Shown in pieces: positions 43,467-49,908 of a stretch of DNA of 64,000 bases. The stretch covers positions 6,324,001-6,388,000 of the forward strand of contig NZ_CP049143.1 in NCBI RefSeq assembly GCF_011044495.1, read 5' to 3'. The translations under genes were made by a program, and so were the position numbers. The stretch comes from Roseimicrobium sp. ORNL1. GTDB taxonomy: Bacteria > Verrucomicrobiota > Verrucomicrobiia > Verrucomicrobiales > Verrucomicrobiaceae. Below the pieces are notes generated by a model. It made no database searches, was not told the DNA's origin, and was given only the letters and a program-made list of their open reading frames with translations. How positions within the stretch are numbered: the first letter of the stretch is position 1; each line of letters begins with the position of its first letter.

Positions 43467-43631
43467 TCGGGGCAGTGAGACTGGAGTTACTTCGACTCGT
43501 AATCGACAGGTTGCCGGTTCAATTCCGGCCATCGGCGCCCATTTCTCAGCTGATGTAGCTCAATGGTAGAGCGGTAGGCGGCATCGTGAGATTCATGGTG
43601 CCGCCATTCCTCCGGTCATTGTTCTCCCCGA
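43467..43631 (+). ncRNA. Y-RNA-like gene 4 with a circularly permuted tRNA module
   Basis: Basal helix TCGGGG/CCCCGA with bulged C and AG:CT; second helix GACTGGAG/CTCCGGTC (8 bp). Inside: anticodon-like arm TCGA-CTCGTAA-TCGA, T arm GCCGG-TTCAATT-CCGGC, acceptor 3' strand CATCGGC, joining loop GCCCATTTCTCA, acceptor 5' strand GCTGATG, TA, D arm GCTC-AATGGTA-GAGC, then hairpin GGCGGCA/TGCCGCC. The elbow is canonical. The joining loop resembles the CCA-TTTC spacer of the tRNA array. Confidence 0.8.
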
Positions 43632-43696
43632 TCTTTTCTATGTATCAAACGGGGCTGTGAGCGTCTGCCATGTGCGGCGCTCTGCCCCAACCCTTC

Positions 43697-43763
43697 GGGG
43701 TAGTGAGGTTGGAGTTCCTTCGTCTGCTCTTAACAAACAAATACTCCGGCCACTGTTCTCCCC
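43697..43763 (+). ncRNA. Y-RNA-like gene 5, minimal form without tRNA module
   Basis: 67 nt: helix GGGG/CCCC, bulged U, AG:CT, small internal loop, then an extended helix pairing GGTTGGAGT (43707-43715) with ACTCCGGCC (43743-43751). The apical loop contains TCCTTCGTC. It lacks a T arm or acceptor, so it shows the bare stem presumed to bind Ro60. Followed by AATATTTTT. Confidence 0.7.
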
Positions 43764-43781
43764 AATATTTTTCAATCAATT

Positions 43782-43925
43782 TTCGCGGTAGTGAAGACGG
43801 GACTTCTTCGCAACCTCCACCATCCATCACACCGATCGCCATCGCCTGTCGGAGGAATGCCGGAAACGGCATCAGGTTCGATTCCTGACGATGCGGTGTG
43901 AGAGCCTGTCTGCTTTCTCCGCGAA
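43782..43925 (+). ncRNA. Y-RNA-like gene 6 with a non-permuted mini-tRNA module
   Basis: Basal helix TTCGCGG/CCGCGAA with bulged U and AG:CT; second helix GACGGG/CCTGTC. Inside, helices CACACCG/CGGTGTG and CATCG/CGATG enclose, in normal tRNA order, a small D-like arm CCT-GTCGG-AGG, an anticodon-like arm ATGCCG-GAAA-CGGCAT and a canonical T arm CAGG-TTCGATT-CCTG. It differs from copies 3 and 4, where the order is permuted. Followed by eight T. Confidence 0.75.
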
Positions 43926-43993
43926 TTTTTTTCATCTCATTTCCTATGCCTGCGCCGAGCGCGCCGGCATGCCACGCCGCAGCAAAATAAACT

Positions 43994-44053
43994 GCGGGGC
44001 AGTGAGACCATGTGCCTCTTCGGGAAATAGAGGCCGCTCATCGTGCTCCCCGT
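43994..44053 (+). ncRNA. Y-RNA-like gene 7, minimal form next to TROVE gene
   Basis: 60 nt: helix GCGGGG/CCCCGT, bulged C, AG:CT, TGAG/CTCA and an apical hairpin CCTCT/AGAGG. No tRNA module. It ends 21 bp before the TROVE start codon, with the palindrome half-site TGATATACCAT between them, so it may also act as the mRNA leader. Confidence 0.68.
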
Positions 44054-44059
44054 ACACCC

Positions 44060-44070
44060 TGATATACCAT
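44060..44070 (+). promoter_or_regulatory. half-site TGATATACCAT upstream of TROVE gene
   Basis: Exact 11-bp match to one arm of the 38149-38175 palindrome, placed 4 bp before the TROVE ATG. It could be a shared operator half-site or RNA/protein recognition sequence. No second arm is visible here. Confidence 0.4.
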
Positions 44071-44074
44071 CACC

Positions 44075-45505
44075 ATGAAGTTCAATATCCTCAAGACCGG
44101 CCGTGCGCGTGGCAACACCCTCAACAAGGCCGGTGGCGAAGCCTACGTCGAAACGGCGAAGCTCGAACTCGCCTCCCTGCTCTTGACGAGCATCCTGGGT
44201 GACCAGTACTACCGCACAGCGAATGCCGCTACGAAGCGCATCAAGGAACTCGTCGCGCAGACGGGTGACAAGAAATTCGTGGCCAAGGCTGCGCTCTACG
44301 CTCGTAAGGAAGCGGGTATGCGCTCAGTCTCCCACCTCGTGGCGAGTGAACTCGCCCACGCGGTGAAGGGTGAACCGTGGACTGCGACGTTCTACGACCG
44401 TGTCGTGCATCGTCCGGATGATGCGCTGGAAACGCTGGCGTGTTACGTTGGCACGTACGGCCGCCCGATCCCGAACGCCCTGAAGAAGGGTCTCGGCAAG
44501 GCGTTGGCCCGTTTCGACGAATACCAGATCGCGAAGTACCGCAAGACGAACGCGGAGATCTCCCTCGTGGACCTGGTGAACCTCGTTCACCCACCGCACA
44601 CGGAGGCCCTGCGCAAGCTGGTCAACGGCACGCTCGCTCCTGCGGAAACGTGGGAAACGAAGCTGACGCAGGCCGGTGCGAATGCGGAAAGTGATGCCGA
44701 ACTGGCGGATCTGAAGAAGGACGCCTGGACGGAGCTCATCCGCATGCGCAAGCTGGGCTACTTCGCGCTTCTGCGTAACCTGCGCAACATCGTGGCCACA
44801 GCGCCCGATGCGATCGATGACGCGATCGTGATGCTCACGGACGAGCGTCTCATCAAGAAGTCGCTCGTCATGCCGTTCCGTTTCACGACAGCGCTCGAAG
44901 CGCTGCAGGGCTCCGGTCTTCCGGGTGTCAGCCGCGTGCTCGCCGCGCTCAGTGATGCGGTGGATGCTTCCCTCGCCAATGTCCCGCGCTACGAAGGCAA
45001 GACCCTCGTGGCCCTGGATGGCTCAGGATCCATGATGGGCAAGCCGATCAAGATCGGTGCACTCTTCACGGCGACGCTCGCCAAGGCGAACGATGCCGAC
45101 GTGCTTCTCTTCAGCAATGATGCGAAGTACGTGTCCATCAACAAGCGCGACTCCACCCTGACGGTGGCCAACTGGCTGGAACGCCAGTGCGCCTCCGCCG
45201 GCACGAACTTCCACGCGATTTTCAACCGCGCGGCGAGTTCCTACGACCGCATCATCATCCTCTCTGACATGCAGGGCTGGATCGGCCAATATACGCCGGT
45301 CGCCAGCTTCGATGCGTGGAAGGCGAAGTATGGTGCGTCCCCCAAGGTCTTCTCCTTCGACCTCCAGGGCTACGGCACGCTGCAGTTCCCGCAGCGTGAT
45401 GTGTACTGCCTGGCGGGTTTCTCGGACAAGACGTTCGACACGCTCCAGCGTCTTGAGTCTGATCAGGCGGCGTTCCTGAAGCAGATCGAGGCGATTGAGC
45501 TGTAG
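44075..45505 (+). CDS. rsr: TROVE-domain protein (Ro60/Rsr orthologue)
   Basis: A 476-residue TROVE protein. Residues about 20-300 are HEAT-like helical repeats that form the RNA-binding ring in Ro60 proteins (DKKFVAKAALYARKEAGMRSVSH, DALETLACYVGTYG). Residues 305-476 form a vWA domain with the MIDAS motif LDGSGSM near 315, lacking other enzyme motifs. Ro60 proteins bind Y RNAs and misfolded RNAs. Direct adjacency to seven Y-RNA-like genes supports this function. There is no obvious Shine-Dalgarno. Followed by a terminator-like hairpin. Confidence 0.92.
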   Translation: MKFNILKTGRARGNTLNKAGGEAYVETAKLELASLLLTSILGDQYYRTANAATKRIKELVAQTGDKKFVAKAALYARKEAGMRSVSHLVASELAHAVKGEPWTATFYDRVVHRPDDALETLACYVGTYGRPIPNALKKGLGKALARFDEYQIAKYRKTNAEISLVDLVNLVHPPHTEALRKLVNGTLAPAETWETKLTQAGANAESDAELADLKKDAWTELIRMRKLGYFALLRNLRNIVATAPDAIDDAIVMLTDERLIKKSLVMPFRFTTALEALQGSGLPGVSRVLAALSDAVDASLANVPRYEGKTLVALDGSGSMMGKPIKIGALFTATLAKANDADVLLFSNDAKYVSINKRDSTLTVANWLERQCASAGTNFHAIFNRAASSYDRIIILSDMQGWIGQYTPVASFDAWKAKYGASPKVFSFDLQGYGTLQFPQRDVYCLAGFSDKTFDTLQRLESDQAAFLKQIEAIEL

Positions 45506-45519
45506 CAAAACCACTCACC

Positions 45520-45560
45520 GTGCCCGCCTGATGCACGTCATCAGGCGGGCACTCTCTTTT
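45520..45560 (+). terminator. terminator or attenuator between TROVE and ligase genes
   Basis: A perfect 14-bp stem (45520-45533 with 45539-45552), 5-nt loop CACGT, then TCTCTTTTC. The ligase ATG follows immediately, so the hairpin may limit read-through into the repair genes. Confidence 0.75.
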
Positions 45561-45561
45561 C

Positions 45562-46332
45562 ATGAAGCCACTCCTCACCCTCGCAAACCTTTCCCGTCTC
45601 AACTCTCTCACCAAGTATCCGTCCATCCCGACCTACCATGCGTTGGGTGACAAAGGGCGGCTCACGCCGGAGGTGAATGTGGCCTTCACCAGTGATGTCC
45701 ATGTCACCGAAAAGGTGGATGGCACCAATGCGCGGCTTGTGTGCACTCCGGAAGGGGTACTCATCGGCAGTCGCGAAGATTTGCTCTGGGCCACTGGCGA
45801 CCTGATTCACAACCCGGCACTCGGCATTGTGGATACACTTCGTGACTTTGCCCACCAACTGCGTGACCACAGCTTCACAGAAGCCGTCGTGGTCTTCTAC
45901 GGTGAAGTCTACGGTCACGGGGTTGGTGCGGCGGCGAAGCAGTATGCCAGTCAAGGCACCAGGGGCTTTCGCCTCTTCGATGTCTGTCTTCTGAAGGCAG
46001 ACCTGGTCAGCGACATGCTTGCCAGACCCGCAGAACAGATCTCTGCCTGGCGGGAACACAGCGGACAGACCTTCGCGTCTGTGTCCGCTTGTGATGCGCT
46101 GGCCGCTCGTTTTGGCTTCGCGCGCGTACCCATGTCCGGAGTCTACTCTTGCGATGTGTGGCCACGAGGTCTCACCGATGCGCGGGACTTCCTGAATGGT
46201 TTTGCGGAGAGCAAGGCCAGGCTGGACGGCGCTGCTCTGGGCAAGGCGGAAGGCATCGTGGCTCGCACGGCGGATCGCAGTCAGATCGCCAAGCTGCGAT
46301 TTGAAGACTATCAGCGCACCCTTGGCAGGTAA
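45562..46332 (+). CDS. ATP-dependent RNA ligase (Rnl2-like)
   Basis: A 256-residue nucleotidyltransferase-fold ligase. Motif I is EKVDGTN with the adenylated Lys near residue 51, motif III is FYGEVYGHG near 113, motif IV is AEGIVAR near 231 and motif V is KLRFEDYQR near 245. There is no C-terminal accessory domain, so the enzyme is short, as in small Rnl2/DRB0094-like ligases. It would seal 3'-OH/5'-phosphate nicks in RNA, chemically distinct from the RtcB reaction encoded 4 kb downstream. Confidence 0.85.
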   Translation: MKPLLTLANLSRLNSLTKYPSIPTYHALGDKGRLTPEVNVAFTSDVHVTEKVDGTNARLVCTPEGVLIGSREDLLWATGDLIHNPALGIVDTLRDFAHQLRDHSFTEAVVVFYGEVYGHGVGAAAKQYASQGTRGFRLFDVCLLKADLVSDMLARPAEQISAWREHSGQTFASVSACDALAARFGFARVPMSGVYSCDVWPRGLTDARDFLNGFAESKARLDGAALGKAEGIVARTADRSQIAKLRFEDYQRTLGR

Positions 46333-46390
46333 TCCTGCCGAGTACATCAATTCTCCAAGCATGTCATAAGCGGCCCGCCGGTATCACCGA

Positions 46391-46500
46391 CACGGAGTTC
46401 CGCGCATCGTGACACTCTTGGCTTCATCTGGCTCATAACCGGAAGGGAAACTGGGTTCGACTCCCAACAAGCAAGTCACGCCAGCGGCCTGCACCCCGTG
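46391..46500 (+). ncRNA. structured RNA with tRNA(CAT)-like tip between ligase and slipin
   Basis: Nested helices CACGG/CCGTG, CCGC/GCGG and CGTGAC/GTCACG (46408-46413 with 46475-46480) lead to CTTG/CAAG. The tip holds an anticodon arm CTGG-CTCATAA-CCGG and a canonical T arm TGGG-TTCGACT-CCCA, with no D arm. It shares GGAGTTCC with the Y-RNA-like genes. A Y RNA or tRNA decoy is the best guess. Confidence 0.55.
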
Positions 46501-46608
46501 CGAGCCCCGACATGGCCATGCGCGACGGGCATTTGCCACGTCGCCCGCCATGAAGCGGCGGCCGCTGTCGTGATTACCTCTTTCTCAATCAACCACTCAA
46601 CAACTCCC

Positions 46609-47406
46609 ATGAATCTCGAATACCAACTTCTCATCCTGGCTGCGTGCCTTATCACGGCACGTGTGCTGTGGGTGCGCTACCACTACGAATGTCTTATCAC
46701 TGAGGGCTGTGAAGGTCTCCTGTACCATGAAGGTCGGCTGGTGGATACACTCCGCGCGGGTCGTCATGTGCGCTGGGGCCGCAACTTCCGCGTCGATGTG
46801 ATTGGCGTGCGCAAGACGCTGCTTCAGGTCGCCGGCCAGGAAGTGCTTACAGCGGACAATGTGAGCGTGAAGCTGAGCGCGGTGCTCACCATGCAGATTG
46901 TCGATGCTGCGAAGAGTGTGCTCGTGGCGGATAGCTACCTCACCCATCTCTACAACACCACCCAAGCCGCGATGCGCGTGGCGGTGGGAGGCATCACTGC
47001 GGAAGCGTTGCTGGAACAGCGTGCGGCCATCAGCGAGCAGCTTCGTGCCGGAGTGCAGACGGTGGCGGAATCCGTCGGCGTGCAATTGCATGCGGTGGAA
47101 GTTCGCGACGTGATGCTGCCTGGTGACCTTCGCAAGGCTTTCAGCGAAACGCTCAAGGCCAAGCAGGAAAGCCAGGCCGCCCTGGAGCGTGCCCGCGGAG
47201 AATCCGCGGCGCTGCGTCATCTCGCGAACACCGCCCGCCTGATGGAAAGCCATCCAGGACTCACCACGCTGCGCTTCCTGCAAACGCTCGAAGCGAAGGG
47301 CGCAGGGCAGACTTACATGATGAATGATCTGTCCGCGCTGCTGCCAGTCTTGCGAGGGCGCGGCGGAGTGAATACCGATAACAGTGATGATGCGAGCGCG
47401 GTGTGA
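46609..47406 (+). CDS. SPFH/band-7 (slipin-like) protein
   Basis: 265 residues from ATG 46609; the longer frame from 46498 would run through a hairpin. An N-terminal membrane helix (residues 5-20) is followed by an SPFH domain (GRHVRWGRNFRVDVIGVRKTLLQVAGQEVLTADNVSVKLSAVLTM) and a coiled-coil (LKAKQESQAALERARGESAALRH). Slipins form membrane microdomain scaffolds. Its position between RNA ligase and RlaP suggests it anchors the repair proteins, which is inference. Confidence 0.85.
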   Translation: MNLEYQLLILAACLITARVLWVRYHYECLITEGCEGLLYHEGRLVDTLRAGRHVRWGRNFRVDVIGVRKTLLQVAGQEVLTADNVSVKLSAVLTMQIVDAAKSVLVADSYLTHLYNTTQAAMRVAVGGITAEALLEQRAAISEQLRAGVQTVAESVGVQLHAVEVRDVMLPGDLRKAFSETLKAKQESQAALERARGESAALRHLANTARLMESHPGLTTLRFLQTLEAKGAGQTYMMNDLSALLPVLRGRGGVNTDNSDDASAV

Positions 47407-47433
47407 TTCTCCTCGTGATTCGACGTCCTCATT

Positions 47434-47538
47434 TTGGGTAGACCTCAGGAGACGTACACAGCAGCAAGCTGCCTCGGGAAGCTGGAGCAAGCTCAGCACT
47501 CCAAGTGATGCTGCGCATCAATGCGGCCGTCTCCCCAA
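47434..47538 (+). ncRNA. multi-hairpin intergenic RNA candidate between slipin and RlaP
   Basis: TTGGG (47434-47438) pairs with CCCAA (47534-47538), followed by a U-C mismatch and AG:CT as in the Y-RNA-like family. Inside are hairpins GCAG/CTGC, GAGC/GCTC, CACT/AGTG and GATGC/GCATC. There is no complete tRNA fold. It ends about 40 bp before the RlaP start. Confidence 0.4.
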
Positions 47539-47578
47539 GCCAATCAATTTCTCTCAACCCCACACCGATAGAAGCCCC

Positions 47579-48361
47579 ATGTTCGACTCCCAAGTATATC
47601 AACGCGTCCGAGAAACGCTTTCCAATCTCGAAACCGAACGCGGACTACGCGTGCTCTATGCCTGTGAAAGCGGCAGCCGTGCGTGGGGATTCGCCTCCCG
47701 TGACAGCGACTATGACGTGCGCTTCCTCTATGTGCACAACCGTGACTGGTACCTCTCCGTGGATGAACGTCGCGATGTCGTGGAGCTTCCTGTTTTGGAT
47801 GAGCTCGATGTCAGTGGCTGGGAGTTGCGCAAAGCTCTCAAGCTTCTGAGGAAGAGCAATCCGCCCCTGCTGGAGTGGCTGAAGTCGCCGGTGGTTTATC
47901 ATCGGGATCCAATGTTCACCACGGAGTTCAGCACGCTGGCGGAGGAGTTCTACTCACCGCGGCGATGCTTCGCGCACTACCTGCACATGGCCTTTGGCAA
48001 CTGGCGCCACTACCTGGAAGGTCGTGAACGCGTGAGTCTGAAGAAGTACCTGTATGTCTTCAGGCCGCTGCTGGCCTGTCGCTGGCTGGAGCGTGAGCTT
48101 GGCCAGGTGCCGATGCTCTTCTCTGAGCTGGTGGAAGCCGCGCTGGAGGAGCCGGAGGTGCGTCAGGCACTCGATGCGCTGGTGCAGCGCAAGCAGGCCG
48201 GTGATGAACTGGACGAAGCAGCGCCGGATGAGGTGCTGTCGCGTTTTGTTCGCGAGGAACTGGCCCGGCTGGATGCGCTCAAGGAGCCGCAGGATGCGGC
48301 GGGTGATGTGGAAGAGCTGAATCGGTTCTTCCGCAGGTATGCGCTTGAAGGGGTGTCGTGA
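47579..48361 (+). CDS. RlaP-type nucleotidyltransferase (COG3541)
   Basis: A 260-residue polymerase-beta-superfamily protein. The catalytic signature ESGSRAWGFASRDSDYDVRF (residues 30-49) contains GS and the DxD acids. A helical C-terminal region follows (RRCFAHYLHMAFGNWRHY, KKYLYVFRPLLACRWLE). RlaP proteins are named for association with RNA ligases and are thought to add nucleotides to RNA ends before ligation. Here one lies two genes after a ligase, supporting RNA end repair. Confidence 0.85.
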   Translation: MFDSQVYQRVRETLSNLETERGLRVLYACESGSRAWGFASRDSDYDVRFLYVHNRDWYLSVDERRDVVELPVLDELDVSGWELRKALKLLRKSNPPLLEWLKSPVVYHRDPMFTTEFSTLAEEFYSPRRCFAHYLHMAFGNWRHYLEGRERVSLKKYLYVFRPLLACRWLERELGQVPMLFSELVEAALEEPEVRQALDALVQRKQAGDELDEAAPDEVLSRFVREELARLDALKEPQDAAGDVEELNRFFRRYALEGVS

Positions 48362-48421
48362 ATGATTGGCCTGTCGGTGGTGCTCGGTGAAGCATCGCCG
48401 ACAGGCATATTCACATTCTCC

Positions 48422-48535
48422 TTCGCCCCTTCAGGGCGATGAGTTTATTTTATCCTGACCCAGGGTGTCGGTCGCTAAGGCTCCCTAACCCTGGGCTGGG
48501 TTCCTGCTGTCTTTCAGACAGCGAGCTTCATTGAA
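48422..48535. repeat. intergenic repeat with nested dyads
   Basis: CGCCCCTTCAGGGCGATGAG, then ACCCAGGGT and ACCCTGGGCTGGGT around a short loop, then GCTGTCTTTCAGACAGC. This dyad combination resembles dispersed repeats of Planctomycetes and Verrucomicrobia genomes. The rest of the gap to 48645 holds another hairpin (CGAGTTTC/GAAACTCG, about 48588-48606) and no gene. Confidence 0.5.
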
Positions 48536-48645
48536 TGGGTTGGTGTACCTGCTTGTGAGGTCATCGACAGGGGCTGCTCAGCGCGCAGCGAGTTTCGGAG
48601 AAACTCGGCCACGATGCCGGAGCAGCATCTTGGGCAGCTATTGTA

Positions 48646-49686
48646 TCAGGCGGTCGCAGTCGGGAACGGATTGCGTTCGCCGAAGCCGGCTTGGTGCCAG
48701 TAGGGATAGGTCAAGGGCACAGCGCTGGCGGCGTCGAGCTTGGCGACCTGCTCCTTGGTGAGATTCCAACCCACGGCGCCGAGGTTCTGGCGAAGCTGTT
48801 CCTCATTACGAGCGCCGATGATCACGCTGGAGACGGTGGGTCTTTGCAGGAGCCAGTTCAGCGCGATTTGAGGTACGCTCTTGCCGGTCTCCTTGGCCAC
48901 TTCATCGAGAGCGTCGACAACTTTGTACACATACTCGTCCTCGACTTGGGGTCCCATATCAACCGCGATCTTCTCGTTCAAGCGGCTGGTCTGGGGCTTC
49001 GGCTGGCCGCGGCGAATTTTGCCGGTGAGTCTTCCCCACCCCAGCGGACTCCACACGACGGCGCCGACTTTTTGGTCGAGTCCCAACGGCATGAGTTCCC
49101 ATTCGTACTCGCGACCAATGAGTGAGTAGTAGGCCTGATGCGCCACATAGCGGGAGAATCCGTATCTCTCGGAGACGGACAAGGCCTTCATGAGATGCCA
49201 GCCGGAGAAATTGGAACAGCCGATGTAGCGAATCTTTCCTGCTTTCACCAGGTCATCCAGGGTACCCAGCACTTCCTCCGCAGGGGTCAGGGCGTCATAG
49301 CCATGGAGTTGAAAGAGATCAATGTAATCCGTGCCGAGGCGCTTGAGGGAGCCTTCAATGGCACGGGTGAGATAGTGGCGGGAGGAACCCACATCATTCG
49401 GGCCTTCGCCACTGCGGAAGGTGGCCTTCGTTGAGATGAGCACCTTGTCGCGTCGACCTTTAATAGCGCCGCCCAAGATTTCCTCAGATGCACCGTCGGA
49501 ATAGATATCCGCCGTGTCGAACATGGTAAGCCCGGCGTCGAGGCAGATGTCCACGAGTTTGGTGGCCTCTGCCACGTCCGTAGAGCCCCATGTTTTGAAG
49601 AACTCATTGGTACCACCGAAGGTACCGGTACCAAAAGTGAGCGCGGGGACCTTGAATCCTGAACCGCCGAGAAGTCTGTATTCCAT
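48646..49686 (-). CDS. aldo/keto reductase
   Basis: A 346-residue AKR from MEYRLLGGSG at 49686 (the frame continues to 49854 without similarity). Features: DTADIYSDGASEEILG with catalytic Asp and Tyr near 55-60, the catalytic Lys in LISTKATFR near 86 and the His in DLFQLHGYD near 128. C-terminal PQIALNWLLQRPTVSSVIIGARNEEQLRQNL binds NADPH. It is the only gene of the RNA island on the opposite strand. A link to RNA repair is not evident. Confidence 0.88.
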   Translation of the reverse strand: MEYRLLGGSGFKVPALTFGTGTFGGTNEFFKTWGSTDVAEATKLVDICLDAGLTMFDTADIYSDGASEEILGGAIKGRRDKVLISTKATFRSGEGPNDVGSSRHYLTRAIEGSLKRLGTDYIDLFQLHGYDALTPAEEVLGTLDDLVKAGKIRYIGCSNFSGWHLMKALSVSERYGFSRYVAHQAYYSLIGREYEWELMPLGLDQKVGAVVWSPLGWGRLTGKIRRGQPKPQTSRLNEKIAVDMGPQVEDEYVYKVVDALDEVAKETGKSVPQIALNWLLQRPTVSSVIIGARNEEQLRQNLGAVGWNLTKEQVAKLDAASAVPLTYPYWHQAGFGERNPFPTATA

Positions 49687-49781
49687 GTGATGATAGATGA
49701 ATGGTGGAGTTGGGGGTTGCCGTCTAGGGTACGCTTTCAGCAGGCGGGAGGTTGAGTTAAAAAATTTTGGGACTCGTCCCA

Positions 49782-49811
49782 TCACGACCAAAAAGAACAA
49801 ACACCGCAGCC
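49782..49811 (-). repeat. 30-bp element, inverted copy of 38973-39002
   Basis: Reads on the minus strand GGCTGCGGTGTTTGTTC followed by TTTTTGGTCGTGA, 28 of 30 identical to the copy in front of the tRNA array. It lies between aldo/keto reductase and rtcB. It could be a promoter-type site, end of a mobile segment or protein-binding site. Confidence 0.6.
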
Positions 49812-49908
49812 GGAGGTCTATCCACATCCCGGGATCTTTGTCATCATGGAGCATCCCTCTCCTTCCCTTTTCTCTTTTTACTTATCCCTATTTCACTCTC
49901 ATTTTTTC

